Shown here in pieces: positions 1-6,823 of a stretch of DNA of 16,739 bases (position 1 is its first letter; each line of letters begins with the position of its first letter). The notes beneath the pieces are model-generated. The model worked only from the letters and a program-made list of their open reading frames with translations, made no database searches and was not told where the DNA came from. The position numbers and the translations under genes are program-made. Origin of the DNA: Candidatus Caenarcanales bacterium (lineage in GTDB: Bacteria; Cyanobacteriota; Vampirovibrionia; Caenarcaniphilales; Caenarcanaceae). The stretch lies in contig CANLFK010000024.1 of NCBI GenBank assembly GCA_947489925.1, positions 1-16,739 on the forward strand, in the 5' to 3' direction.

Positions 1-795
1 ATTATACAGACCAAAGGTGATTTGATTCTGGATAAAGCTTTACATAAAATTGGCGACAAGGGACTTTTTACGGCTGAATTAGAAAAAGCCTTATTAGACC
101 AAGAAATTGACTTAGCTGTGCATTGCCTAAAAGACTTACCAACTGCCATAAATAAAGATTTGCCAATTGCAGCCATTACCCAAAGAGAAGAACCTTGGGA
201 TTGTATTATATTTAGCTCCAAGCACCAAAAACTTAATTCTTTGCTTGATTTGCCACCTAAAGCTAAAATTGGAACTAGTAGTTTAAGGCGAATTGCTCAG
301 CTAAAAGCTTTAAGGCAAGATTTTGTTTTTATTGATTTAAGAGGCAATATTGATACACGAATTAAAAAAATAAAAGAAAGTTTTAATGATTTGGACGCTG
401 GAGTTTTGGCTTTGGCTGGTCTTAAACGCTTAAGCTTAGAAAATCAAATTGCTTGTATTCTTAATCCAGATATTTGCTTGCCCGCCGCTGGACAAGGTGC
501 TTTGGCTATTCAAATTGCCCAAAATAATTCTAATTTATTATTAAAACAAGCTATTCAAACTTTACATCACATTCCAACTGCCATTTTAACTGGAGCGGAA
601 AGAGCCGCCTTAAAAGCCATTGAAGGAGGTTGTCAAACACCTTTTGCCGCTTATGCTCAGTTTGAAGATGAAAACTTAATAAAAGTAAAAGCTGTTTTTG
701 GTGAAAATAATTATAAAGCTGAATTAATCGGATTAGCCACAGATTATGAACAAATTGGATTTACTTTAGGGCTAAAATTAAAAGAGATGATTTAA
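1..795 (+). CDS. hemC: Hydroxymethylbilane synthase (porphobilinogen deaminase), 5'-truncated by window edge
   Basis: This enzyme polymerises four porphobilinogen molecules into hydroxymethylbilane in tetrapyrrole (haem) synthesis in the cytoplasm. The reading frame is open to base 1, and the first residues (TKGDLILDKALHKIG) match the family interior, so the gene starts upstream and the TTG at 22 is not the real start. About 45-50 N-terminal residues are missing relative to the usual ~310. Visible motifs are HCLKDLPT with the catalytic Asp at bases 133-135, the substrate/cofactor-binding stretch GTSSLRRIAQL...DLRGNIDTRI, GQGALAIQ, and GGCQTPF with the dipyrromethane-attachment Cys at bases 631-633. 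The catalytic stretch reads HCLKD where HSLKD is usual. The gene ends 6 bases before the stop of a convergent gene. The identification is firm. Confidence 0.96.
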   Translation: MIQTKGDLILDKALHKIGDKGLFTAELEKALLDQEIDLAVHCLKDLPTAINKDLPIAAITQREEPWDCIIFSSKHQKLNSLLDLPPKAKIGTSSLRRIAQLKALRQDFVFIDLRGNIDTRIKKIKESFNDLDAGVLALAGLKRLSLENQIACILNPDICLPAAGQGALAIQIAQNNSNLLLKQAIQTLHHIPTAILTGAERAALKAIEGGCQTPFAAYAQFEDENLIKVKAVFGENNYKAELIGLATDYEQIGFTLGLKLKEMI

Positions 796-801
796 TAAAT
801 T

Positions 802-1332
802 TTATGTAAAAGAATCAATTATTTTTTTAATACGAGAAGAAAGCAAATTTGATTGTCCGTTTAAATATGCCATGACTTGAGGTCTTTCTGTCATTTTAAC
901 ACTAGTATTATGAGAATTATATGTATTTTTAAAATTACTATTCGTAAATGATAATTGATTATTTAAAGCTTGTTTAAAATTATCCAGAAATTCATCAGAT
1001 GGAAAATAATAATATAAAATTTCGCTTAATTGGGTTTCTTCATCTATTGATTTAGAGATTGGGCGGGAAAAGTTTTGAAAATTATTTTGGATTTCATGGC
1101 TTAAATTTTTGGCTAATTCAAATGCAGATTCACTAAAAAATACTTTATGCTTTATTTGCTCTGCCCAAAATAAACGATAAGCTTCCGCCACACTTGAAGC
1201 ACCACCAAATTGCATTTGCAAGATAGTATTTTTAAAATTTTCCCAACTTAAATCTGGCTTGCCTTCGACACATTTAAGCCAAGCTGTATTTCTCAAGTCT
1301 TGGTTTATTTTTTCTAAACCTTGATCTTCCAT
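802..1332 (-). CDS. Unknown 176-aa soluble protein downstream of a response regulator
   Basis: I do not recognise this family. The protein is 176 aa, mostly predicted helical, without a signal peptide or membrane segment. The N-terminal half carries an Asp/Trp-containing stretch (KPDLSWENFKNTILQM) and a QFGGASSVAEAYRLFWAEQ segment. The middle is Asn/Ser/Phe-rich and the C-terminus is basic (SSRIKKIIDSF). The ATG at 1332 lies 13 bases after the stop of the response regulator on the same strand, so the two are probably cotranscribed and may be functionally linked. No Shine-Dalgarno sequence is visible. Codon usage resembles the neighbours. The ORF is bounded by two real genes with minimal gaps, which supports it being expressed, but no function can be given. 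Confidence 0.75.
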   Translation of the reverse strand: MEDQGLEKINQDLRNTAWLKCVEGKPDLSWENFKNTILQMQFGGASSVAEAYRLFWAEQIKHKVFFSESAFELAKNLSHEIQNNFQNFSRPISKSIDEETQLSEILYYYFPSDEFLDNFKQALNNQLSFTNSNFKNTYNSHNTSVKMTERPQVMAYLNGQSNLLSSRIKKIIDSFT

Positions 1333-1345
1333 TATTGTTTAGCTT

Positions 1346-2041
1346 TTAAAGTTTCTTTTTCACCAAACCATCTCTCAAAGCTTTAACCGCCGCCTGAGTT
1401 CTATCATTAACTGATAATTTTTGAATTATATTACAAACATGTGCTTTAACTGTGTGAATAGTTATAAAAAGGCTTTCACCAATTTCTTTATTACTTTTTC
1501 CTTCGACAATTTTTTCCAAAACTTCATATTCTCTTTCGGTTAAATCAATACCAGAGCTAGATTGTCCATTATGATTCGAGGAAAAAACACGATTTTTATG
1601 TGGTAAATTGACTGGCAAAGTTTTTAAAACAGCTTGGGCAATGGCTGGGTCAAGCCAAACTGCACCTTCTTGCACCATTTCAATTACTTGTTCTAATCTT
1701 TCTAATTTTATGTCTTTTAAGCAATAAGCTTCTGCTCCCGCCGACAAAGAGGCAAAAACTTCATCTCCTGAATCATGCGAAGTTAGCATTAAAACTTTTA
1801 TATCTGGATATTTTGCTTTAACTCTCTGAGTAGTTTCAATTCCGTCCAGAATGGGCATTCCAATATCCATCAAGATTAAATCTGGCTTTTCATTATTTTC
1901 ATTAGCCAAAAAATCTAAAACTGACTGACCAGATTCGGCCTCATGAATAATTTGTATTTTAGGATTTTTTTGCAAAGATAAAGAAAGACCTAATCGAGAT
2001 AATTCATGATCTTCCGCAATAATAAGTTTAACCGTAGACAT
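1346..2041 (-). CDS. NarL/FixJ-family response regulator (REC + LuxR-type HTH)
   Basis: This is a two-component transcription regulator. The N-terminal receiver domain (about 1-122) has the acidic pocket E10/D11, phospho-acceptor D59 in LILMDIGMP, T87 in MLTSHD and K109 in AYCLKD, so all switch residues are present. A Ser/Asn-rich linker (about 143-165) leads to a LuxR/GerE-type helix-turn-helix (167-222: LTEREYEVLEKIVEGKSNKEI, then HTVKAHVCNIIQKL). Length (231 aa) is normal. The AYCLKD form of the beta5 motif resembles cyanobacterial NarL-type regulators (from memory). No histidine kinase lies in the window, so it is an orphan here. The unknown 176-aa gene follows 13 bases downstream. The ATG at 2041 begins the canonical receiver strand and no Shine-Dalgarno sequence precedes it. 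The DNA target is unknown. Confidence 0.93.
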   Translation of the reverse strand: MSTVKLIIAEDHELSRLGLSLSLQKNPKIQIIHEAESGQSVLDFLANENNEKPDLILMDIGMPILDGIETTQRVKAKYPDIKVLMLTSHDSGDEVFASLSAGAEAYCLKDIKLERLEQVIEMVQEGAVWLDPAIAQAVLKTLPVNLPHKNRVFSSNHNGQSSSGIDLTEREYEVLEKIVEGKSNKEIGESLFITIHTVKAHVCNIIQKLSVNDRTQAAVKALRDGLVKKKL

Positions 2042-2124
2042 AACTTTTTATTTTAAAAAACAATTAATAAAGACTTTGTAATGTATTTTATCTTAACAGG
2101 CTAATTATAATTTATTTATTTTAG

Positions 2125-2799
2125 TTAAATATCTTCAGATTTATTGATTAAAGTTTTGCCCATATAAATAATTAAACCAAAGCCAAAAACCAAAGTTCCA
2201 CGCACCAAAATGTCTCCGAGTAAATTGCTAGGCAAAGCAAAAAAATCATAAATAGCATGAAATAAAACTGCTCCACTCAAACAAATAAATAAATTTTGCT
2301 TTTGAGCATATAAAAAACTAAAAATTATATTCATAATCATATGAGCTGGAATAGTTGTATATAAACGACCCCAAATATTATTAAGAAAACCAAGCTCTGG
2401 ATTTAAAGCATATGAAACATTTTCAAAAATTCCAAAACCTAAACCAACTGAAGCTCCTAAAACCACATAAAAATAAGGATTTAAATCAAAATCAAATTTG
2501 TTTTTATTATTTAATAATTTCACACCTAAAACAAAAAAAATATTTTTAAAAATTTCCTCTAATAAACCAGCTTCAATAAAAGAAATAAATAAAGTCGTGG
2601 TCAAAGTTTCTTTGCTCGGAAAATTTACAGCTTCGGGCAATAATAAACTTTTAAAAATAATTAAGCTTAAACAAGAAAATAAACCGCCCAAAAAACCATA
2701 AATAATAACTTGAGAGGGTGTTTTGAACTTGTATAGCTTAATATAAAATAAAGGCGGTAAACTGGCTAATAAAACCAGAAAAAATCTAGCCATTTTCAT
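2125..2799 (-). CDS. PrsW-family intramembrane metalloprotease
   Basis: This is a polytopic membrane protein of 224 aa with about seven hydrophobic segments. It carries the signature of the PrsW/CPBP-like glutamic/metallo-protease group: E76, E81, E82 and K85 in EAGLLEEIFKNIFF, FENVSY at 125-130, H153 in PAHMIMN and H181 in LFHAIYDFF. In Bacillus, PrsW cleaves an anti-sigma factor (site-1); other members process membrane-bound substrates. No anti-sigma factor or sigma factor is present here, so the substrate is unknown. The start (ATG at 2799, or in-frame ATG at 2793) lies inside the end of the pgsA-like gene, a 14-base overlap that suggests translational coupling. An 83-base gap separates it from the response regulator downstream. 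Confidence 0.85.
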   Translation of the reverse strand: MKMARFFLVLLASLPPLFYIKLYKFKTPSQVIIYGFLGGLFSCLSLIIFKSLLLPEAVNFPSKETLTTTLFISFIEAGLLEEIFKNIFFVLGVKLLNNKNKFDFDLNPYFYVVLGASVGLGFGIFENVSYALNPELGFLNNIWGRLYTTIPAHMIMNIIFSFLYAQKQNLFICLSGAVLFHAIYDFFALPSNLLGDILVRGTLVFGFGLIIYMGKTLINKSEDI

Positions 2800-3382
2800 T
2801 ATCTCTGAAAAATCTTAAGCCTTCAATAATTACGGGTATGCCACGAATTAAACAAAAAACAGTTGAAATATAAGCCAAGACTAAACCAGTTAGCTTTAAA
2901 GCGACATATTCTTGCGATAAAATAATAATTAGAAAAGTTAAAACTTTGACTATTCCATAAATTCCTCGCACAAAATGTGAAGAAACTAAAAATTGTCCAA
3001 GTGGATTTTGCATCATGGTTTTCTCACCAAAAGCTGTATAACCCTTTTTTTGTGCAAAAGCTCTAATACCATCGACAAAAATACCTCTCACCAAAAAAAT
3101 CAAAGCAATCCAAGGTGATAACCAATGCAAATAAGCAAAAACTATTAAATAACCCATTTCGACAGAACGGTCAGCGGCAATATCTAGCCAAGCCCCTAAT
3201 TCAGTACTCAATTTTAATTTGCGGGCAAAAAAACCATCTAAATAATCACCTAAAAAACTAATAATTGTAAGAATAAAAGTTATATGAACAATGCTTGAAC
3301 TAATTGGAAAACTAATAATTAAGCCCAAAGTTATAAAGGCCAAAACAAAGCGAAATAAACTGATTAAATTGGGTAAATTCAT
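2786..3382 (-). CDS. pgsA: CDP-alcohol phosphatidyltransferase, PgsA-like
   Basis: This integral membrane enzyme transfers a phosphatidyl group from CDP-diacylglycerol to an alcohol, most likely glycerol-3-phosphate (phosphatidylglycerophosphate synthase). Counting from the ATG at 3382 (198 aa), the complete signature is present: D46xxD49-G50xxA53R54-x8-G63xxxD67xxxD71, in the stretch from GDYLDGFFAR to LDIAAD. The N-terminus (MNLPNLISLFRF) is typical of PgsA, and VDGIRAFAQKKG resembles the PgsA R/GLRAIA segment. I chose the ATG at 3382 because family homology begins there; an in-frame ATG at 3412 would overlap aroH by 10 bases. The gene sits between aroH and the PrsW-like gene and overlaps the latter. 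A different alcohol acceptor (inositol, serine) cannot be excluded. Confidence 0.82.
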   Translation of the reverse strand: MNLPNLISLFRFVLAFITLGLIISFPISSSIVHITFILTIISFLGDYLDGFFARKLKLSTELGAWLDIAADRSVEMGYLIVFAYLHWLSPWIALIFLVRGIFVDGIRAFAQKKGYTAFGEKTMMQNPLGQFLVSSHFVRGIYGIVKVLTFLIIILSQEYVALKLTGLVLAYISTVFCLIRGIPVIIEGLRFFRDNENG

Positions 3383-3402
3383 TTTTGTATTTTTATTTTT
3401 GA

Positions 3403-3759
3403 TTAAGACCATTCAGAACGCAAGTTTTTAGCTTTATGCAAATAAATATGCTTGATTTCATGGTTTTGATGATTTTGTATGTGAATTAAACTTCTGATGC
3501 AATATGGCAATCCGCCCTCAATAAAAGCTTCCTGAAAGCAAATCATTGGTATTTCAGTCCAGTTTAAAATTTCCCTGACAGCTGTCGCTGGATTAAATGA
3601 CTTTAGGTCTGGAGTAATTGAAAAAAAAACTGAAATAATATTTTCTAATTTTAGCTCATTAGACTTTAACATTAAGCTCATAATTTCAACCGAAGCATCT
3701 TTTATTAATTCTGGTGAATCTTGATCGACTGTGGTGGCAGTTCTAATTGCTTTAATCAT
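3403..3759 (-). CDS. aroH: Monofunctional chorismate mutase, AroH type
   Basis: This enzyme converts chorismate to prephenate, the branch step to phenylalanine and tyrosine. The 118-aa protein aligns along its length with the Bacillus subtilis AroH trimer fold. All active-site residues have counterparts: R6 in IRTATTV (Bacillus Arg7), C74 and E77 in ICFQEAF (Cys75, Glu78), R89 in CIRSLI (Arg90), Y106 in HIYLHKA (Tyr108) and R114 (Arg116). SITPDLKSFNPATAVRE matches the conserved TPDL...PAxAVRE stretch. The C-terminal tail is short. The AroH type is less widespread than the AroQ type and is found in Firmicutes and Cyanobacteria. The gene is first in a minus-strand run with the pgsA-like gene and is divergent from the DciA-like gene, with 60 bases between their starts. 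Confidence 0.95.
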   Translation of the reverse strand: MIKAIRTATTVDQDSPELIKDASVEIMSLMLKSNELKLENIISVFFSITPDLKSFNPATAVREILNWTEIPMICFQEAFIEGGLPYCIRSLIHIQNHQNHEIKHIYLHKAKNLRSEWS

Positions 3760-3819
3760 GAAATTAGTTAAATGTGGTTTTTTTTGTTAAAACTAAATAA
3801 TAAATTAAAATTTTATATT

Positions 3820-4110
3820 ATGTTTAGCGATTTGGCTTCTCTCTTAAGTAGTTTTAATTCTAAAATTCAACCTCAAAGAGACTTTGGCTTATGCTTGGAA
3901 GAAATTTGGCAAAATATTAGTCCAGATCCAAAAGCAATTTATGGCGGCTTCGATTTTAAAAAAGAAGAAATTTTAATTTATGTGGATAATCATGCTTTAA
4001 TTTCCAATTTACAATTTTCTCGCTTAAGCCTCCTGAAGAAGTTAAACCATGAATTAAATGAAAGAAAAATGTCTTTAATTAAGAATTTAAAATTGATTCT
4101 AAAAAAATAG
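3820..4110 (+). CDS. Small DUF721/DciA-like protein
   Basis: This small soluble protein has 96 aa from the ATG at 3820. An upstream in-frame start at 3772 would add 16 hydrophobic/basic residues with no family counterpart. The order of elements resembles DUF721/DciA: an N-terminal helix (FSDLASLLSSFNSKI), a Trp-containing helix (LCLEEIWQNISP), two strands (YGGFDFKKEEILIYVDN), a helix with LSLLKKLNHELNE, and a final strand (SLIKNLKLIL). DciA is the ancestral loader/partner of the replicative helicase DnaB and is the usual version in lineages without DnaC or DnaI. The family is short and weakly conserved, so this assignment rests on pattern rather than invariant residues. It is divergent from aroH. 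Confidence 0.5.
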   Translation: MFSDLASLLSSFNSKIQPQRDFGLCLEEIWQNISPDPKAIYGGFDFKKEEILIYVDNHALISNLQFSRLSLLKKLNHELNERKMSLIKNLKLILKK

Positions 4111-4128
4111 TTGTCATTTAACTATTTC
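4104..4128. terminator. Hairpin at the 3' end of the DciA-like gene
   Basis: An 8-bp perfect inverted repeat, AAATAGTT (4105-4112) and AACTATTT (4120-4127), encloses a 7-base loop and covers the stop codon of the DciA-like gene. Read on the minus strand it is followed by a run of T residues, which is the layout of an intrinsic terminator for leftward transcripts. On the plus strand there is no T tract, so there it would only be a 3' end hairpin. Confidence 0.4.
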
Positions 4129-4165
4129 CAAAAAATTTAACTTCAAGTTATACTCAAAAATGTTT

Positions 4166-4186
4166 TTGACGCTATAATTGTGTCAA
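4166..4186. promoter_or_regulatory. Imperfect palindrome spanning a TATAAT box upstream of the lipoprotein gene
   Basis: TTGAC (4166-4170) and GTCAA (4182-4186) are the arms of a 21-base imperfect palindrome in which 8 of 10 positions pair. A perfect TATAAT (4173-4178) lies at its centre, 37 bases before the lipoprotein ATG. No good -35 box is found 16-18 bases upstream of TATAAT, which fits an activator- or repressor-controlled promoter. Calling it an operator is inference. Confidence 0.4.
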
Positions 4187-4215
4187 ATGTCCCTATATAG
4201 CACATTATAATCATT

Positions 4216-4524
4216 ATGAATTGGATTAAGTACTTAGCTCTTTGCTTACCTTTAACTTTCGTTTTAGTCGGTTGTTCACCTCAGCCTAGTGCAACAAATG
4301 CACCAACTGATGAATCAGCTACCGTAGAAAATACTGAAACTGAAACAACAACTACTGAAGAAACAAAATCTCCAGACGGCGAAAAAGCTGAAGACGGAAC
4401 AAAAACCGAAGAAGCAAAAACCGAAGAAACTAAAACTGAAGAAGCCGCAACCTCTTCAGAAGACGGAACAAAAACCGAAACAAAAACTGAAACAAAAAAA
4501 GTAGAAGAAAAGAAAGTTAAATAA
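4216..4524 (+). CDS. Small Glu/Thr/Lys-rich lipoprotein
   Basis: This 102-aa protein is predicted to be a lipid-anchored surface or periplasmic protein. The N-terminus is a lipoprotein signal peptide: basic residue K5, hydrophobic core 6-18, and lipobox LVGC with the modified Cys at 20. The rest (21-102) is low-complexity and probably disordered, made of repeated TEE(A/T)K and EDGTKTE units, ending in KKVEEKKVK. There is no recognisable enzymatic or binding domain. It has its own candidate promoter/palindrome upstream and a strong terminator downstream, so it is a single-gene transcription unit. Similar low-complexity lipoproteins occur in many bacteria without assigned function. The lipoprotein call is firm and the role unknown. 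Confidence 0.85.
   Translation: MNWIKYLALCLPLTFVLVGCSPQPSATNAPTDESATVENTETETTTTEETKSPDGEKAEDGTKTEEAKTEETKTEEAATSSEDGTKTETKTETKKVEEKKVK
4390..4479 (+). repeat. Two perfect 21-base direct repeats inside the lipoprotein gene
   Basis: The same 21 bases, encoding EDGTKTE, occur at 4390-4410 and 4459-4479. Between them are degenerate 15-base units encoding variants of TEEAK. This is an internal coding repeat likely to vary in copy number between strains. Confidence 0.8.
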
Positions 4525-4551
4525 TTTCTCTCTTTCCTTTTTTAAACAAAT

Positions 4552-4588
4552 AACCCCTTGCTGAATAAAATCTGGTTTAGGGGTTTTT
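4552..4588 (+). terminator. Intrinsic terminator after the lipoprotein gene
   Basis: AACCCCT (4552-4558) pairs with AGGGGTT (4579-4585) around a 20-base loop and is followed by a T run (4584-4588). It is the most G/C-rich inverted repeat I noticed in the intergenic DNA and lies 27 bases after the lipoprotein stop. Confidence 0.75.
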
Positions 4589-4634
4589 GTTTAATTAATA
4601 AAACTAATTTTGTTTGTCAATAGCCAAAAACAAT

Positions 4635-5012
4635 ATGAAAACTTCTGAATATATTAAATCTGCGATCAAAACTGAATCGAATGATTTTGAACCAATAAAA
4701 AACCGTTTACAAAGTGAACAAACAATTAGACTTTTGCATGCTGGCATGGGACTATCAACCGAATCAGCCGAAATTTTAGACTCCTTGAAAAAGCATATAT
4801 TTTATGGAAAGCCACTGGATGAAGTAAATTTGAAAGAAGAAATGGGTGATTTATTTTGGTATTTAGCAATTATGGCTGACAGCTTGAATATTGACTTTGA
4901 AACGATTATGTCTAAAAATATTGAAAAATTAAAAGCTCGTTATGGTCAAAAATTTAGCGAAGAAAAAGCCATTGAAAGAAATTTAATTTTAGAAAGACAA
5001 ACTTTAGAATAA
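4635..5012 (+). CDS. MazG-like nucleotide pyrophosphohydrolase
   Basis: This 125-aa protein (ATG at 4635; a TTG at 4614 would add seven residues without family support) has the all-alpha NTP pyrophosphohydrolase signature: E43xxE46 in STESAEILDSLKKH, then E69xxD72 in LKEEMGDLFWYLA, the four acidic residues that bind Mg2+. It ends with the RYGQKFSEEKAIERN segment typical of MazG/phage-type members. Such enzymes hydrolyse nucleoside triphosphates to monophosphates and pyrophosphate, cleansing pools of unwanted or modified nucleotides, and some act in stress responses. The exact substrate cannot be read from sequence. It lies after the lipoprotein terminator, so it probably has its own promoter, and converges with the flavoprotein gene 13 bases away. 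Confidence 0.85.
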   Translation: MKTSEYIKSAIKTESNDFEPIKNRLQSEQTIRLLHAGMGLSTESAEILDSLKKHIFYGKPLDEVNLKEEMGDLFWYLAIMADSLNIDFETIMSKNIEKLKARYGQKFSEEKAIERNLILERQTLE

Positions 5013-5025
5013 GCTGAATTAAATA

Positions 5026-6312
5026 TTAAACCGAATTTCCAGCTATCCAGCCAGTTGTCCAAGCTGATTGTAAATTAAAACCGCCCGTAAAACCATCAAT
5101 ATTAAGCACTTCTCCAGCCCAATAAAGTCCATTTATTATTTTAGATTGCATAGTATTTGAGTTTATTTCATTTAATTCAATGCCACCAGCTGTTACAATT
5201 TCTTCGCCAGATGGACGAATTCCAGTAATATTAATTTTTAATTTCATTAAGCTTTCAATAATTTGATTTAATTCTTTTTTGCTAATTTCGGATAATGTTT
5301 TTTGCGTATTAATGCCTATTTGTAAAAGTATTTCGTTTTTTAATCTTTCTAAACAAATACCTTCCAGACAATTAATTACTTTTTTGCGAGCATTGTTTTT
5401 CCATTTTTCTTTTAATAAATTTTCCAAATCTTCTCTAGTTAAGTCTGGGAGCAAATTTAAATATAATGTATAAATATCAGAATTATAATCTTGTCCAGCC
5501 GCTAAACTACTTATTTTAAAAATTCCAGGCCCCGTAATTCCCCAATGTGTAAATAGAAGTCCACCACTGTGTTCGGCTATCTTTTTTGAATTTTGATATA
5601 AACTCAATTTGATATTAGACAAAGTTAAGCCTTTTAAATTATGAATCCAAGCATCTGGGCTTAAATATCCAGTCAGTGAAGGTTTTGCCTTAATAACTTT
5701 ATGTCCAGCTTTAATTGCCCACTCATAAGCGTCTCCCGTTGAGCCAGTTTTCTGATAGCTCATTCCACCACAAGAAACTAAAATATTTCTGGCATAAATA
5801 ATTGTTTCATTTTGCAAAACAATACCAAAAACACTTTGATCTTTAATTAATAAATCTTTGACATTTTGTTTATATAAAATCTCGACTTTTGCCTGCTGAC
5901 AAGCTTTTAACAAAGTATTTAAAACATCAGCCGAATTATCCGTAATAGGGAAAACCCTGCCATCTTCTTCGGTTTTAGTTTTTAGATTATGGCTCTCAAA
6001 CCAATTAATAGTATCAATATGATTAAATTTACTGAAAAGTCCCCACAAAAACTTGCTTCCACGAGGATAATTTTGCAAAAAATCTTTAATTTCAGAATAT
6101 TTATTATTAGTAATATTGCAGCGACCGCCACCAGAAATCAAAATTTTGCGGCCCGCTTTTTCACCTTTTTCGAGCAATAAAACTTTCAAACCACGCTCTC
6201 CCGCCTGAATTGAAGCCATTAAACCCGCAGCACCTGCTCCAATTACAATTAAATCATAATGTGAATTCACTAAATATTTTGACCTCTCAGCTTCAATTAA
6301 TTGCCCAATCAT
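5026..6312 (-). CDS. HI0933/BaiN-family FAD-dependent flavoprotein
   Basis: This 428-aa protein has the layout of the HI0933/YhiN/BaiN family of NAD(P)/FAD-dependent oxidoreductases. An N-terminal Rossmann FAD site GAGAAG (25-30) is followed by EKGEKAGRKILISGGGRCNITN (49-69, family hallmark), and the C-terminal FAD-contact region is WAGEVLNIDGFTGGFNLQSA (about 397-416), ending in GWIAG. Length is slightly above the usual ~400 because of about 18 residues before the first strand; no later Met precedes the FAD motif, so the ATG at 6312 stands. One characterised relative, clostridial BaiN, acts in bile-acid dehydroxylation, but most members have no known substrate. It is followed on the opposite strand by the MazG-like gene and preceded by a small Asn/Gln-rich gene. 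Confidence 0.92.
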   Translation of the reverse strand: MIGQLIEAERSKYLVNSHYDLIVIGAGAAGLMASIQAGERGLKVLLLEKGEKAGRKILISGGGRCNITNNKYSEIKDFLQNYPRGSKFLWGLFSKFNHIDTINWFESHNLKTKTEEDGRVFPITDNSADVLNTLLKACQQAKVEILYKQNVKDLLIKDQSVFGIVLQNETIIYARNILVSCGGMSYQKTGSTGDAYEWAIKAGHKVIKAKPSLTGYLSPDAWIHNLKGLTLSNIKLSLYQNSKKIAEHSGGLLFTHWGITGPGIFKISSLAAGQDYNSDIYTLYLNLLPDLTREDLENLLKEKWKNNARKKVINCLEGICLERLKNEILLQIGINTQKTLSEISKKELNQIIESLMKLKINITGIRPSGEEIVTAGGIELNEINSNTMQSKIINGLYWAGEVLNIDGFTGGFNLQSAWTTGWIAGNSV

Positions 6313-6348
6313 TATAGGACTTTAGTGAGTTATAAATAATAAAATTAC

Positions 6349-6615
6349 TTAGCGATTAAAAAAGTTACGAAAAGAAAAAGCTTTATTATTATCACTCAGA
6401 GCTGAATTGTCTTGAATTGGAATTTGAGAATTATTCTGATTTTGATTAAAAGCCGAATTTATATCAACTATTTGAGCTTGAACCTGATTAAAATCTGTTA
6501 ATTGATTATTTGAATTATTACTTGTTCTTTCATCAGGAGAAGGAACTTGTAATTCTAAAATATAACCATTTTTTTTAACAGGTACAGTTTTTTGAATATT
6601 AGGATTGGCTTGCAT
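6349..6615 (-). CDS. Small Asn/Gln/Ser-rich hypothetical protein
   Basis: This 88-aa protein is counted from the ATG at 6615. A TTG at 6657 could add 14 residues but no evidence supports it. A short ordered-looking start (QANPNIQKTVPVKKNGYILELQVPSPDE) is followed by a low-complexity region rich in Asn, Gln and Ser (from about residue 32), and a basic/aromatic tail (FSFRNFFNR). There is no signal peptide or membrane segment. It lies 36 bases upstream of the flavoprotein gene on the same strand, so cotranscription is possible. I do not recognise the family. The compositional bias and lack of motifs leave some doubt, but the ORF is consistent with the surrounding codon use. Confidence 0.5.
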   Translation of the reverse strand: MQANPNIQKTVPVKKNGYILELQVPSPDERTSNNSNNQLTDFNQVQAQIVDINSAFNQNQNNSQIPIQDNSALSDNNKAFSFRNFFNR

Positions 6616-6771
6616 AAAATAAAACGAAAATTGCTTGATATTCGTCAATAAGCCCAAGTAGACATTTTAAAATTTAGGCAAAACCATATTATTAAAATAT
6701 AAAAGGTTAATCCTTATAAAATTAAAGAGTTTTGAATGATTAACAAATAAACTTAAGTTTGTCTTAATGGA

Positions 6772-6815
6772 TTTGCTTATAGGTTTTGCTTATGATTAGT
6801 ATAAGTTTAACTTAT
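6772..6815 (+). promoter_or_regulatory. CTTAT repeats upstream of the 421-aa gene
   Basis: TTTGCTTAT occurs twice, 13 bases apart (6772-6780 and 6785-6793). The second copy's CTTAT forms an inverted repeat with ATAAG (6801-6805), and a further CTTAT follows at 6811-6815, 9 bases before the GTG start. This could be an operator cluster or part of the promoter; no clear -35/-10 pair is seen. Confidence 0.3.
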
Positions 6816-6823
6816 AGATAATT

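Noticed and set aside
2498..2701. Plus-strand open frame opposite the PrsW-like gene
   Set aside because: It is Lys/Asn-rich antisense of a clear membrane protein, has no family features and is a shadow frame.
3772..3819. Longer start of the DciA-like protein giving a hydrophobic N-terminus
   Set aside because: The extension would look like a membrane anchor but has no family counterpart; the ATG at 3820 begins the DUF721-like helix.
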